Counted from the first letter of the stretch, positions 20,070-29,630 are shown. The stretch is 64,000 bases of DNA from Leptospira biflexa serovar Patoc strain 'Patoc 1 (Paris)' (GCF_000017685.1 NC_010602.1:558001-622000), one strand, 5' to 3'. A program made the numbers and translations. The notes: generated by a model not told the origin, from the sequence alone.

Positions 20070-20456
20070 TTAAACGAGAGAAATTGGAGGTGGAATGTTG
20101 AGTAAAAGGGAGGAGAGAAGGTTGGGACGATTGATCCCGATAGAAAGTAAATCGATATACGTAACGATTAATTCTTCTGAAATCTCATGACTTTTATAGT
20201 CAGTGAAGAAATCTAAAAAATCAGCTCGAGAACGACCTAAGGTAGCATTGTCGTCAATGGATGTGATCTGTGGGAGATCAATGGCCGCGTCATCTGTCGT
20301 CTCAAGGGCTTCAAGAGATTTAGAAAACGATTTTTTGATTTGGTGGAGGTTTGCTTCGAAATATTCTGAAACTGCTTCCGATGTGTTGTCAAAAGGGAAT
20401 CCTATGGTTGCTACCAGTAGTAGTGCAATCAGTTTGTTTGACCAGGTCCCCGTCAT
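20070..20456 (-). CDS. Small exported protein upstream of the efflux operon, function unknown
   Basis: About 128 residues from the ATG at 20456, which has a gtgga site (a GTG at 20465 would add three residues). A hydrophobic signal segment (KLIALLLVATIGFPF) is followed by a mainly helical, Glu/Asp/Ser-rich body and a C terminus LLSSLLLNIPPPISLV. It is in the same direction as the TolC-like gene and 102 bases before it, so it may be the first gene of the operon. No family is recognised. Its end resembles that of the next small gene upstream (LNLPPPV). Confidence 0.6.
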   Translation of the reverse strand: MTGTWSNKLIALLLVATIGFPFDNTSEAVSEYFEANLHQIKKSFSKSLEALETTDDAAIDLPQITSIDDNATLGRSRADFLDFFTDYKSHEISEELIVTYIDLLSIGINRPNLLSSLLLNIPPPISLV

Positions 20457-20576
20457 ATTATCCACAAATTTCCATTTCCTTCTGTACTCAATCTTTAAAT
20501 CACGATTTATTATTCGTATATACTAACAAAATATACAATTTGTACAAATTCTAGGATGTAAGACGAGGGGAAGTGC

Positions 20577-20620
20577 AAAAAAAAGACTGCCCAGAGAGAG
20601 AAAACACTCTGGTACAGTCT
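20577..20620 (-). terminator. Strong intrinsic terminator between the two small exported protein genes
   Basis: agactgcccagag and ctctggtacagtct pair into a long stem with a short internal bulge and a 10-base loop. On the minus strand eight T follow. It terminates the 20716-21057 gene and so separates that gene from the efflux operon. Confidence 0.8.
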
Positions 20621-20663
20621 GGAAAGTTTTGGCAAATGAGAAACAATTCTATTGGAAATAAAT

Positions 20664-20697
20664 ATAAAAACATCCTGTGCCCCTAACGGGACACAGG
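20664..20697 (-). terminator. Second hairpin, possible terminator, after the 113-residue gene
   Basis: cctgtgcccc-taac-gggacacagg forms a 10-bp stem with one mismatch. On the minus strand it is followed by gtttttatattta. Together with the hairpin at 20584-20620 it gives two tandem terminators for a single small gene. Confidence 0.55.
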
Positions 20698-20715
20698 TAA
20701 AGCGGTAGAGAGGAG

Positions 20716-21057
20716 TTATACGGGTGGAGGTAGATTTAAATATTGGTGGGAAAGCAGGTGAGAATTCCACTGAGTGGCATCCTTCAAACTAGAAGTGAGG
20801 GAAGAAACCCAAACCTCTGTGACTCCTTTTCCATTCCAAGTGACGATGTCTTCTAAATCTTTTGTGCCAGTCCCTTCTTCTGAAGTGGATTTTTGAGAAG
20901 AAAGCAAATGAGAACCAGAAAGTTGCGATTTGCCCGACACTCGATTGGATTTGGCCCCTCGAGTGCGGATGAGAACATTTTCTTCCGAAAGGAAAGCACT
21001 GCCCAGAGAGAATGTGAGGAGTGTGACTCCCGCGATTTTCATGATCTTTCTGAACAT
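20716..21057 (-). CDS. Small exported protein ending in PPPV, function unknown
   Basis: A 113-residue protein with a signal peptide (MFRKIMKIAGVTLLTFSLGSAFL). The mature part is Ser/Thr-rich and unlike any family I recognise. The C terminus LLSHQYLNLPPPV resembles the end of the neighbouring exported protein (LLSSLLLNIPPPISLV). It has its own tandem terminators, so it is probably a separate transcript. The 109 bases to the FAD-oxidase gene hold no other gene. Confidence 0.55.
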   Translation of the reverse strand: MFRKIMKIAGVTLLTFSLGSAFLSEENVLIRTRGAKSNRVSGKSQLSGSHLLSSQKSTSEEGTGTKDLEDIVTWNGKGVTEVWVSSLTSSLKDATQWNSHLLSHQYLNLPPPV

Positions 21058-21166
21058 AGTTACAGTTTAGACGGTCTCTGATTAAAATCTAGCATTTTTT
21101 TGGCCATTGCCTATATTTTAAGCAGATCGACCAAAAAATTTAGAAGGACCAACGGATTGTCTTGAA

Positions 21167-22579
21167 TCAAAGCACTTTGCCGGGATTGAGAATCCCCTTG
21201 GGGTCAAAGGCCAGTTTGATGGCTCGCATCGTGTCCAATTCCGAGGCGGAACGAGAGAATCCAAGATAATCCTTTTTCAAAAGACCAATTCCATGTTCTG
21301 CGGAGATGGAACCTTTGAATTTTTGGATGAGTTGGAACATATCTGGGTCCACTTGTTTGCATTGTTGGAAAAAGTCGGCATCCGAGAGTTCTTTCGGTTT
21401 TACGATATTGAGGTGGAGGTTCCCGTCCCCAATATGCCCAAAGAGGGCAATGGAAAATCCTTGGTATTTGTTTGTGAGAAGGGTAGTCATCTCATCTAAA
21501 AATGCCTCCATATTGCGAAGGGGGAGGGAGATATCATTTTTATGAACGGTATAGGCGAGAGAGAGTGATTCCGAAATCCCTTCGCGGTACTTCCAAAAGG
21601 TTTCATTTTGCCTTGAGTTTTGTGCGATAGAACCATCTGTGATGAGTTCCTTTTCTGTAATGGATTCCAAAATCGAATAGAGTTTTTCCTCGTCAGATTC
21701 TCCACTCACTTCAAATTCCATGAGCACATAATACTTGCTCGGTGCTTGGAATGGATCCGGGACTCCTAAGTGTTCTTTTACTTTATCCAAACAATAATCA
21801 GTCAAAAATTCAAATGCAAGCAGAGGTAAATCAAAGTTATGTGTTTCACGAAAGATTTCTAAAATGTTTTTGTATTCAGGTACTGCTAAAAATATCACAC
21901 GGATGTCTTTTGGTGGTTTTGTGAGTTTGACAACCGCTTCTGTGATGATCCCAAGTGTTCCTTCCGATCCAATAAACAAATGTTTTAAATCATAACCTGT
22001 ATTGTTTTTCAGGATTTCACCGTTGAAGCGAAACACTTCTCCTTTTCCTGTCACAACGGTGAGACCTAAGACCCAATCTCGGATGAGGCCATACCGTACC
22101 ACACGAACTCCACCTGCATTGGTGGCTATGTTTCCTCCAATATGGCTCGATCCAGTGGCAGCAAAATCAACGGGAAAATAAAATCCTCTCTCTTCTGCTT
22201 CTTTGTGTAAGTTTTTTGTGATCATACCAGCTTGGATGTGTAAGGTGCCAAGGAAGGGATCAAAATCTAAAACTTGGTTCATTTTGTTCAAAGAAATGAC
22301 AATTTCATCATTTTTGGCAACGGCGCCACCAGCATACCCTGTTCTACCACCAGAAGGAACGATGGAAATTCCATTTTTATAAGCATAAGAAACGATGGAG
22401 GCCACATCGTCTGTGGTTTCAGGGAATACTAGAATTTGATAATTGGGTGGGTATACTTTGGTCCTGTCTGTTCCATAAGAATCAAACAAAGCATCATCCA
22501 TCGTTCCATCTTTTTTTTGGATGACTTTTTTTTCTCCAATGAGTAACCCTAGTTCTGTTTTTGTTTTTGTAAAATCCAT
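21167..22579 (-). CDS. FAD-linked oxidase, GlcD/D-lactate dehydrogenase type
   Basis: A flavoprotein of about 470 residues in the GlcD/2-hydroxyglutarate dehydrogenase family, oxidising a D-2-hydroxy acid. The PCMH-type FAD-binding domain shows PSGGRTGYAGGAV, GMITKNLHKEAEERGFYFPVDFAATGSSHIGGNIATNAGG (split here into its halves by conserved Gly clusters) and GSEGTLGIITEAV. The C-terminal domain ends with SAEHGIGLLKKDYLG and LNPGKVL. The ATG at 22579 has an aaagga site; the 13 codons before it overlap nothing but lack a site. It lies 10 bases after ppk in the same direction. The exact substrate (lactate, glycolate or hydroxyglutarate) is not clear. Confidence 0.88.
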   Translation of the reverse strand: MDFTKTKTELGLLIGEKKVIQKKDGTMDDALFDSYGTDRTKVYPPNYQILVFPETTDDVASIVSYAYKNGISIVPSGGRTGYAGGAVAKNDEIVISLNKMNQVLDFDPFLGTLHIQAGMITKNLHKEAEERGFYFPVDFAATGSSHIGGNIATNAGGVRVVRYGLIRDWVLGLTVVTGKGEVFRFNGEILKNNTGYDLKHLFIGSEGTLGIITEAVVKLTKPPKDIRVIFLAVPEYKNILEIFRETHNFDLPLLAFEFLTDYCLDKVKEHLGVPDPFQAPSKYYVLMEFEVSGESDEEKLYSILESITEKELITDGSIAQNSRQNETFWKYREGISESLSLAYTVHKNDISLPLRNMEAFLDEMTTLLTNKYQGFSIALFGHIGDGNLHLNIVKPKELSDADFFQQCKQVDPDMFQLIQKFKGSISAEHGIGLLKKDYLGFSRSASELDTMRAIKLAFDPKGILNPGKVL

Positions 22580-22589
22580 TTTGGTTCCT

Positions 22590-24668
22590 TTAGATATCAA
22601 CCATGTCAATTTGTGCATTCACAGCAGGATCATCATCACCTGGTGCGAGCCTTGTATAAGATCCATCCGATTCCAACACACGTGCCTGCGTATTGTCTCG
22701 AAGGAGTAGTTCCAATATTTTTGCGATTCGTTTTTTATGTTTATCTTGTAAGATTGGGAACATAACTTCAATTCGGCGAAGAAAGTTTCTTGGCATACAA
22801 TCTGCCGATGCTAGATACACCTCTGGTTTTCCACCATTTTCGAAACTATAAATCCTTGAGTGTTCTAAATACCTTCCCACAATCGAACGAACATTGATAC
22901 GATCAGAAACGCCTGGAATTCCTGGGCGCAAACAACAAATTCCTCTAATGATTAGGTCAATTTTCACACCTGCCTGAGATGCTTCGTAGAGTTTGAGGAT
23001 CACGTCTGGATCCACAAGTGAGTTCATTTTAAAGATCACACGTGCTTGTTTCCCAGATTTGGCGTTCTCTGTTTCCCTTTGGATGAGTCCTAAAAACTCT
23101 TCTTTTAAAAACGTAGGAGCCGCGTAAATTTTGGACAACCTTGGCATTTTGCCAGAACTCGTAATCGTATTAAAGAGAATGGCAACATCTTCTGTGATTT
23201 CCGGATTTGCTGTAAACAAGCTGATGTCCGTGTAATACCTTGCAGTGGTGGAATTGTAGTTTCCCGTGCCAAGGTGGACGTACCGATTCAGTTTGTCCTC
23301 TTCTCGTCTCACAATGAGTAACATCTTGCAGTGAATTTTGAGACCAACCACACCATAAACGACATGCACACCACTATCTTCTAGTTTTTTAGCCCAACGG
23401 ATATTCCGCTCTTCATCGAACCTTGCTTTGAGCTCGACAAGAACTGTTACTTGTTTGCCATTTTCTGCAGCTTCACCTAAGTATTGTATGATGGGTGAAT
23501 CTCCGGAAGTTCTATACAATGTCATTTTGATCGCAAGGACTTTTGGATCTTGGCTTGCAATCTTTAACATATCCTCAATGGATTTAAAACTTTCATATGG
23601 ATGGTGTAGGAGATGATCGTTCTTTCGAATCTCTGAGAAGATAGACTCACTTTTTTTGGCTGCAAATCCAGATTTAGGTACTGGATACGAATACTTTAAG
23701 TGGCTTGTTTTTTCCAGTCCTTGGAAAAACATCATATCATTTAAACTAAGTAATGTGGGGATTTCCATCACTTGGTATTCTTCGAGTTCTAACAAATCAC
23801 GAAGTAGTTCTTTGATGTGGCCTGCCCCAGAGTGTACATCGAGTCTTACTGCATCTCCCCACATTCTGTTTTTTAATTCATTCTTCATTGTAGTGAGAAG
23901 GTCACCAATGTTTTGTTCTTCGTTGATGGAGATATCCGCATCGCGCACAATTTTGAATGTATGGATTTGTTTCACATTCATTCCGTAGAACAAATCACCT
24001 AAATGCAGTTTGATGATTTCTTCTAGTGGGAAATATCGTCTTTTGTCACTTTCTTTGTTTGGAGGTAATTGTAAAAATCTTGGTAACACACTAGGTACCT
24101 GAACGATGGCAAAGAGTTCTTTGATTTTGTTTTTATCATCATCAGAATACAAAGTGATGCCAAGGTTCAGAGTTCGATTGAGAATATGTGGGAAAGGGTG
24201 AGATGGATCAATCGCAAGGGGAGTGAGTATGGACGAAACTTCACGTTTATAATAATTTTTTACGAACTGGATATCATCACCGGCAAGTTCACTTGGGTCT
24301 TGCACGACTACAATTTTGTTTTCTTTGAGTTCGATTAAGATCTCATCCAATGACTCGTATTGTTTTTGGACAAATTGACTGACTTTGGAGTAAAGTTCTG
24401 CAATGGTTTCAGAAGTTCGTTTTCCATTGAGACTCTTTTCTTCGATTCCAGCATTCTTTAAATTGAGAAGTCCCGCCACTCGCACCATAAAAAACTCATC
24501 CAAATTGGATTCTGTGATGCATAAAAATTTAAGGCGTTCTAAAAGAGGGTTTTCCTTATCAAAGGATTCTTCGAGTACTCGGTAGTTGAAGTCGACCCAG
24601 GAAAGTTCTCGGTCGAAGAAGATATTTTGGTTCCCCAGTTCTATTTTTTCTGTAGGGCTAGCAGTCAT
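22590..24668 (-). CDS. ppk: Polyphosphate kinase Ppk1
   Basis: Makes polyphosphate from ATP. About 692 residues from the ATG at 24668, which precedes the conserved N-terminal motif FFDRELSWVDFN. The open frame continues 71 codons upstream, but those lie in the fliD intergenic region and overlap its start. Conserved elements: RVAGLLNL, the phosphodiesterase-like HxK motif GLKIHCKMLLIVRRE carrying the phospho-histidine candidate, HLGTGNYNSTTARYYTD, the second motif RGICCLRPGIPG, and the closing SADCMPRNFLRRIE. Length is normal. It is divergent from fliD and followed by the FAD oxidase after 10 bases. Confidence 0.94.
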   Translation of the reverse strand: MTASPTEKIELGNQNIFFDRELSWVDFNYRVLEESFDKENPLLERLKFLCITESNLDEFFMVRVAGLLNLKNAGIEEKSLNGKRTSETIAELYSKVSQFVQKQYESLDEILIELKENKIVVVQDPSELAGDDIQFVKNYYKREVSSILTPLAIDPSHPFPHILNRTLNLGITLYSDDDKNKIKELFAIVQVPSVLPRFLQLPPNKESDKRRYFPLEEIIKLHLGDLFYGMNVKQIHTFKIVRDADISINEEQNIGDLLTTMKNELKNRMWGDAVRLDVHSGAGHIKELLRDLLELEEYQVMEIPTLLSLNDMMFFQGLEKTSHLKYSYPVPKSGFAAKKSESIFSEIRKNDHLLHHPYESFKSIEDMLKIASQDPKVLAIKMTLYRTSGDSPIIQYLGEAAENGKQVTVLVELKARFDEERNIRWAKKLEDSGVHVVYGVVGLKIHCKMLLIVRREEDKLNRYVHLGTGNYNSTTARYYTDISLFTANPEITEDVAILFNTITSSGKMPRLSKIYAAPTFLKEEFLGLIQRETENAKSGKQARVIFKMNSLVDPDVILKLYEASQAGVKIDLIIRGICCLRPGIPGVSDRINVRSIVGRYLEHSRIYSFENGGKPEVYLASADCMPRNFLRRIEVMFPILQDKHKKRIAKILELLLRDNTQARVLESDGSYTRLAPGDDDPAVNAQIDMVDI

Positions 24669-24759
24669 AATTCTAGGATTTGGGAAGGAAAAAATTCTGT
24701 AAATTCCTAATCCTTTTGTAGAATTCGACGACATTAGATTCAGAGGGATTTGGGACGAT

Positions 24760-26682
24760 ATGCCAGCATACACCATGCCGGGTCTGATGACTGGGCAAAA
24801 CACAAACGATATCGTAAAAAAACTGGTCGATTTGGAACGCCGGCCCATCAAACGTTGGGAAACCGAAAATGAGTATGCCAAAATGCAGATTCAGATTTGG
24901 GGTGAGGTGAAAAATCTCACAACCAATTTACAAACCAAAACAAGGGCCCTTGTTTCCTTTACCGCTCCTTTTGCCACAAAATCCGTATCCTCATCCGTTG
25001 AGGGTGTCATTACCGGAGAAGCATCCCGTGCTGCCAAATCAGGTAATAAATCACTCGAAATCATACAAATGGCAAGTAAACACCAGTTATCTGGTGTAGA
25101 AATTGATACAGACATCCGACTCCCTGAAGGCAGTTTTACCGTATATTCTGGTAAATCCAAAGAAACAGTCACTTTCCCTGGTGGTGGGCTTTCGGATCTC
25201 TCCAGTGCGATCAAAAATATGGCTGGGACGATTGTAGAAGCATCGATCATTAAAATTGACAAAGATTCCTCCATCATCACCTTAACTTCTGTTAAAACTG
25301 GTAAAAAAAATGAACTCCAATTTTCAGACCCCAATGGGATTTTGAAATTGGCTGGCCTTGTGGGTGAGAACAAAGCGACAGAGGAAGATACCGAACAAAA
25401 CCTTTCGTTGGATGGAACCAAAGCAAAAGCCTGGGACCCAACCAAATTTAAAAAATCGGAAGTGGAAACGGATAAACTCATCCAAACCGAAGAAGGGATT
25501 GTTTTAAAACCAGACACTGCGTATTCGATTCCAATTGCTGTGACTGAGATCAAAGAACGTGCTTACTTTGAAGTTGTAGTCGAGGGGGAAGCTCCTGCGG
25601 TGATGGAACTCGGGATGAGTTTTGAAAAAGAAGGAAGTGCCCGGAACAAATTCCTTCCTATTAATAAAACGGATTCAAAGTATAGTTTCCAAGCTGGCGA
25701 TTTTGCGAGTGATAAAAATCTTACCGCTATCATCGTCTCCAATGCGGCCACAACTCCCATCCAAATCAAATCAGTGACACTCATCACACCACAGGCTCCC
25801 GGTACTGCGGAACCAGTAAAAGTTTTGCAAGAAGCAAAAGATCTAAAAATCAAAATTGATGGTGTTGAGATCACTCGTGAAACAAACGATGGGATCGCCG
25901 ATGTATTGGAAGGAATTTCATTTAATGTCCATAAGGTGACAGAAGAACCTGTTACCTTAAAAATCCATGTGGACCATGCCAAAGGTTCTGCCCTCATCAA
26001 AGAATGGGTGGATGCTTATAATGAACTCATGAAGTTTTCAAAAGAAGTGACTTCTGTTGAAAAAAATGGAAAAATTTCTGATAAAAAAGAAAGTGATGAT
26101 TCCAAGGCCGCAGATATCTCAAGAGACTTCTGGGATAACAAATCCAAATCAGGACTTCTTGCAGGTGAAAACTCAATTTTACGACTCATTGCTTCATTAA
26201 AAACAACTGCTAATTCTTATTACCCAGCAACCAAAGAAAATGGATTCCGAGTCCTAACAGACATTGGGATTTCCACAGGAGCCGTCGGATCCAATTGGGA
26301 AAAAATCCAAGATGGCCTCTTACAAATTGACCAAGAAAAACTCATCGCTGTTTTGTCTGAGAATCCAGATGGAGTGAGAGATTTATTTGCATCCGATCCG
26401 AATAACGATGCTAAGATGGAAGAAGGTGTTGGGATTCGGCTTCTGGAAATATTAAAACCTTATAACCAATATGCATCTGGGATTGTTACAAGTAAGGTAA
26501 AACTTTTAGAAGAAAGTGTCGCAGGGAATAATAAAAAAATCAAAGAACATGAGTCACATCTCATTAGTTTTGAAGCAAAATTAAAACAACGATTTCTCTA
26601 CATGGAACAAGGTGTAGGGAAAAACAAATCAGTTGGAAATTACTTACAAAATAATATGTTTAGAGGGAACGGTGGGGAATGA
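24760..26682 (+). CDS. fliD: Flagellar filament capping protein FliD
   Basis: A 640-residue hook-associated protein 2. It has the FliD N-terminal coil (PGLMTGQNTNDIVKKLVDLER, then IQIWGEVKNLTTNLQTKTRAL) and central beta domains with the LEIIQMASKHQLSG segment. The C-terminal FliD_C domain has VTSVEKNGKIS, GLLAGENSILRLI and KQRFLYMEQGVGKNKSVGNYLQNNM. In spirochaetes it caps the periplasmic flagellar filament. It is divergent from ppk and overlaps the next gene by 4 bases (ATGA), so the two are translationally coupled. Confidence 0.93.
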   Translation: MPAYTMPGLMTGQNTNDIVKKLVDLERRPIKRWETENEYAKMQIQIWGEVKNLTTNLQTKTRALVSFTAPFATKSVSSSVEGVITGEASRAAKSGNKSLEIIQMASKHQLSGVEIDTDIRLPEGSFTVYSGKSKETVTFPGGGLSDLSSAIKNMAGTIVEASIIKIDKDSSIITLTSVKTGKKNELQFSDPNGILKLAGLVGENKATEEDTEQNLSLDGTKAKAWDPTKFKKSEVETDKLIQTEEGIVLKPDTAYSIPIAVTEIKERAYFEVVVEGEAPAVMELGMSFEKEGSARNKFLPINKTDSKYSFQAGDFASDKNLTAIIVSNAATTPIQIKSVTLITPQAPGTAEPVKVLQEAKDLKIKIDGVEITRETNDGIADVLEGISFNVHKVTEEPVTLKIHVDHAKGSALIKEWVDAYNELMKFSKEVTSVEKNGKISDKKESDDSKAADISRDFWDNKSKSGLLAGENSILRLIASLKTTANSYYPATKENGFRVLTDIGISTGAVGSNWEKIQDGLLQIDQEKLIAVLSENPDGVRDLFASDPNNDAKMEEGVGIRLLEILKPYNQYASGIVTSKVKLLEESVAGNNKKIKEHESHLISFEAKLKQRFLYMEQGVGKNKSVGNYLQNNMFRGNGGE

Positions 26683-27641
26683 TGAATATTTTTATCAACA
26701 AACAACAATTAGATACTAAATTGGATGGTGAAACCAACCTCGGCCAAGTGTTGGATGAAATTCAAAAATGGATTGAGTCCAACGGAAAATACTTACGTCA
26801 TTTTACCGTCAATGGAATGGAACGAAGCCGCTCTGAACTTGACCATGTTGGCATTGATGAAACAGAACGATTGGATTTATTTGTGGGTGAAGAACTGGAT
26901 GTCATCGAAGATAGTTTAGTCGAAGTTGACAATTACGTAGACAAAGTAGGTTCCACTCTTGTTGGTCGCGATTCCTTAACTGAAAAAGAAGCAGAAGATC
27001 TGAAAGAAGGAATCCCATGGATCATCTCGATGATTCGTACCACAACCAAACTTTTGAACTTAAACCTAAATCTCATCCAACCAATGGGGAAAGGGAAAAA
27101 CGTCGAAGAGATTCTTGAATCTTTACAAAACGGATCAATCATTCTCGATTCCACAAAAACAATTGAAGTATTTTTAGAAGACCTTCGCGATGTGAAATTG
27201 TTTTTAATGGACCTAAGCACAAGGCTTGCCGTGATGCGACTTGATGAATCTGAACTCGTTGAAATCATCTCTCGATTTGTAAAAGAAAAAGATAAAGTGA
27301 TCAAAGACTTTATGTTGGTAAACGAAAATTTCCAATCAGGAAAGGATCATTTGGCATCTGAGATATTGAATGAAGCTGTGGGTCGCCTCACAGGGCTTAT
27401 GTCAGCGCTTGCCTCCATCCAAACTCGTCACACAGAACTAAACTGGCAAGAACTGTCGTTTGAGGACAAAAAACTTTCTGATTTGATTGGGGAACTGAAT
27501 ACGACTCTTTCGAACATTGCTTCGGCGATGGAAAAAAATGACATTGTGTATGCGGGTGATATTTTGGAATACGAACTTCCAGATTTATTGGAATCTCTAA
27601 TTCCCTTTTTATCGCTTGTTTTAGAAAAAGTAACCGTTTAA
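26679..27641 (+). CDS. FliD-coupled protein of unknown function
   Basis: A 320-residue cytosolic protein, acidic, almost entirely helical, with long amphipathic helices (KEAEDLKEG, LNLNLNLIQPMGKG, ELSFEDKKLSDLIGELNTTLSNIASAMEKNDIVYAGDILEYELPDLLES split by a few turns). The first about 75 residues look like a small beta domain (FINKQQLDTKLDG, LRHFTVNGMERS). The start overlaps the fliD stop, which strongly suggests a flagellar role such as export chaperone for the cap. No family is recognised, and the chaperone idea is inference from position. Confidence 0.75.
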   Translation: MMNIFINKQQLDTKLDGETNLGQVLDEIQKWIESNGKYLRHFTVNGMERSRSELDHVGIDETERLDLFVGEELDVIEDSLVEVDNYVDKVGSTLVGRDSLTEKEAEDLKEGIPWIISMIRTTTKLLNLNLNLIQPMGKGKNVEEILESLQNGSIILDSTKTIEVFLEDLRDVKLFLMDLSTRLAVMRLDESELVEIISRFVKEKDKVIKDFMLVNENFQSGKDHLASEILNEAVGRLTGLMSALASIQTRHTELNWQELSFEDKKLSDLIGELNTTLSNIASAMEKNDIVYAGDILEYELPDLLESLIPFLSLVLEKVTV

Positions 27642-27853
27642 CGTTTTTCCTTTTTGGGGATTTGGTTGGAAAGCCAATTCCCCAATCCAAACAATCCTCC
27701 CACACAAAACACAACACTCCCCCAAATTACATTGAGATTCATTCCTAACGATTTGGAATACATGGGATCGCCGTCTGTTAGAATTCCATATCCCAAAAGG
27801 ATAGAACCCAAAATGAGAAACAAAGCAGATAATATGGAAGCAAGGGAAATCAT
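27638..27853 (-). CDS. Small two-span membrane protein
   Basis: A 71-residue protein with two hydrophobic segments (residues about 4-24 and 42-62) around a short loop containing DGDPMYSKSLG, and a basic tail QIPKKEKR. Its 3' end overlaps the convergent fliD-partner gene by 4 bases. No family or function is recognised. Codon pattern and membrane topology make it a plausible gene. Confidence 0.55.
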   Translation of the reverse strand: MISLASILSALFLILGSILLGYGILTDGDPMYSKSLGMNLNVIWGSVVFCVGGLFGLGNWLSNQIPKKEKR

Positions 27854-27947
27854 GATCTTAAATCGTATATACCTTTGTCTTTAAGACAAGCCATAAATCC
27901 TTACCAAACCGTTGACAGATGGAATTGATTCGGTTTCCCTTTCCGTT

Positions 27948-28805
27948 ATGGCATTATTTTTAGACTTAGACAACACCATTTTACCTTCCAAAGGCGCTTA
28001 TGATTATGCCCTCAAACAATGTGCCATAGACTGGAAGGAACGTAAGTTAGGTGATGATTTTCTTGAGTTATACGAATCAGCTAGAAAACAAGTTAAATCC
28101 CAATTGAAACACCATAGTTCCAATCGTTTGCGGTTGTTATGTTTTAAGTTGATGTTTGAGATGTTACGATCAAATTTCAAAAAAAACTCTTCTTTAAACG
28201 TAGCAAGTTTAGAAGATCCAAAACTTGAAGCAAACATGGAAAATGGCTTCCAAACCCAAGACATCACAGAGATCTTTTGGATGGAGGAACGATATTTTTT
28301 TCACTTTCTCAGTTTCTATAAAGAGGAAAAAAATAAGGATGAATACCAAACCTCATTATTTCCGAAGTTAGTCTCTCTCTCCCAAGAATTTCCGATTTAT
28401 CTAACAACAAATGAAACCCTTCGCACACAATTATTGAAGGTGCAAGGTTTTTTGCCTGCTGATTTTCGGTTCACCCTCATCACATCTGAAGAAGTAGGTT
28501 TTGAAAAACCTTCAAAAGAATTTTTCCAGTATGTGATGGAGAAAACAAAGGAAGATCCATCCGATTGTATTTTACTAGGTGATAATTGGGAAGATGATAT
28601 CATCGGTGCAAGCTCTCATGGGATTTCATGCATTCATGTTCCCGAGATGTGGGGAAAGGGAGATGAAGTGAAAGAATGTAGCAATCCTCTGAATTCACCC
28701 ACTGACAAAACCGCAAGTCCACATCCAGTGAGTATCTGGAAAGCTCCCAATATCCTTTCAGGTCTAAACTTTGCTAGGTTATGGCTTTTTCAGCGTCAAA
28801 AATAA
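27948..28805 (+). CDS. HAD-superfamily hydrolase (pyrimidine 5'-nucleotidase-like)
   Basis: About 285 residues. The four HAD motifs are present: I MALFLDLDNTI (nucleophile Asp), II YLTTNET, III GFEKPSKEFF (Lys) and IV CILLGDNWEDDIIGAS (metal-binding Asp pair). The cap is helical, and layout resembles YjjG/phosphoglycolate-phosphatase relatives. The substrate cannot be inferred. The C terminus has an extra extension of about 60 residues (SPTDKTASPHPVSIW) beyond motif IV. The start at the ATG 27948 places motif I at the N terminus; a TTG at 27912 is a weaker alternative. The 3' end overlaps the convergent methyltransferase by 27 bases. Confidence 0.82.
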   Translation: MALFLDLDNTILPSKGAYDYALKQCAIDWKERKLGDDFLELYESARKQVKSQLKHHSSNRLRLLCFKLMFEMLRSNFKKNSSLNVASLEDPKLEANMENGFQTQDITEIFWMEERYFFHFLSFYKEEKNKDEYQTSLFPKLVSLSQEFPIYLTTNETLRTQLLKVQGFLPADFRFTLITSEEVGFEKPSKEFFQYVMEKTKEDPSDCILLGDNWEDDIIGASSHGISCIHVPEMWGKGDEVKECSNPLNSPTDKTASPHPVSIWKAPNILSGLNFARLWLFQRQK

Positions 28806-29630
28806 AGTATTGTTCCAATTGATGGTTTTGAAACTGAGAGTAAACACAAGTTTGGTGAAGAAATAATAAGCTAACTTCACGTAAACGGCAAATTTACTTT
28901 TGCTTCCAGAGACAGATAAAATGGGCATGAGCACCTTGTATTCTGGCTTTATGAATCCACATTGTTTGCCAAGTTCTGCCAGGGTGGACATTTTGTAATT
29001 GTTCACATGGTCTTTGGCTTCCAAATAATGGACCCCTTCCTTCATTCCTCTCAGTTTGACTTTGAGGTTTGCTTTTGCCAATTGGATGGGGAAGTTTGGT
29101 GTTTGTAAAAATAATACCCCACCTGGTTTGAGAAGTCCATGTAAGTAGGTGAGTAACGAATGTGGTTTTGGAATGTGTTCAATCACATCCCAAAGCGTGA
29201 TGATATCGAAACTTTCTTTGGGTAGTTTGGAATCTTGCACAAGACCTGCGTAGACAGTTTTCATCCCGTTTTGTTCGTTGGCAAACTTGACAGCTTGTTT
29301 GGAAATCTCATACCCCACAGCCGTCCAACCTGGTTTGTTTGTAAGCACTGCTTTCACAAAAAAACCAAGCCCACATCCCACATCCAAAAGATTCCCTTTT
29401 GGTTCGTTCAGATAGGTTCCTATAAAATCGGAATACACAGCTCTGTGGGCGTTGTCCCACCATTCCAAATCATACGTTTGTTCTGCGCCGTCCCAATACC
29501 CTTCGTAGTGTTCTTCTTGTTCGTAAGAAGAATACACATGACCACAATTTTGGCATTCCAAAATGGGAATGCCATTTTCATCAAAAACGGTTTTGGACTG
29601 GGGAGATTGGCAAAGGATACAAGATTTCAT
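28779..29630 (-). CDS. Class I SAM-dependent methyltransferase with N-terminal zinc finger
   Basis: About 283 residues. The N terminus carries a CxxC (CILC, residues 4-7) and a second CxxC (CQNCGHVYSS), a zinc ribbon. The Rossmann methyltransferase core follows with motif I LLDVGCGLGFFVKAVL, IITLWDVIEHIP and LKPGGVLFLQTPN. It resembles methyltransferases in polysaccharide or lipid modification loci, but no such genes are next to it. The ATG at 29630 starts the zinc ribbon directly; the 11 upstream codons of the open frame are probably not used. Confidence 0.85.
   Translation of the reverse strand: MKSCILCQSPQSKTVFDENGIPILECQNCGHVYSSYEQEEHYEGYWDGAEQTYDLEWWDNAHRAVYSDFIGTYLNEPKGNLLDVGCGLGFFVKAVLTNKPGWTAVGYEISKQAVKFANEQNGMKTVYAGLVQDSKLPKESFDIITLWDVIEHIPKPHSLLTYLHGLLKPGGVLFLQTPNFPIQLAKANLKVKLRGMKEGVHYLEAKDHVNNYKMSTLAELGKQCGFIKPEYKVLMPILSVSGSKSKFAVYVKLAYYFFTKLVFTLSFKTINWNNTLFLTLKKP

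Noticed and set aside
24891..25553. 220-codon minus-strand frame opposite fliD
   Set aside because: fliD is complete on the plus strand here with all family features; the antisense frame has no start context or domain.
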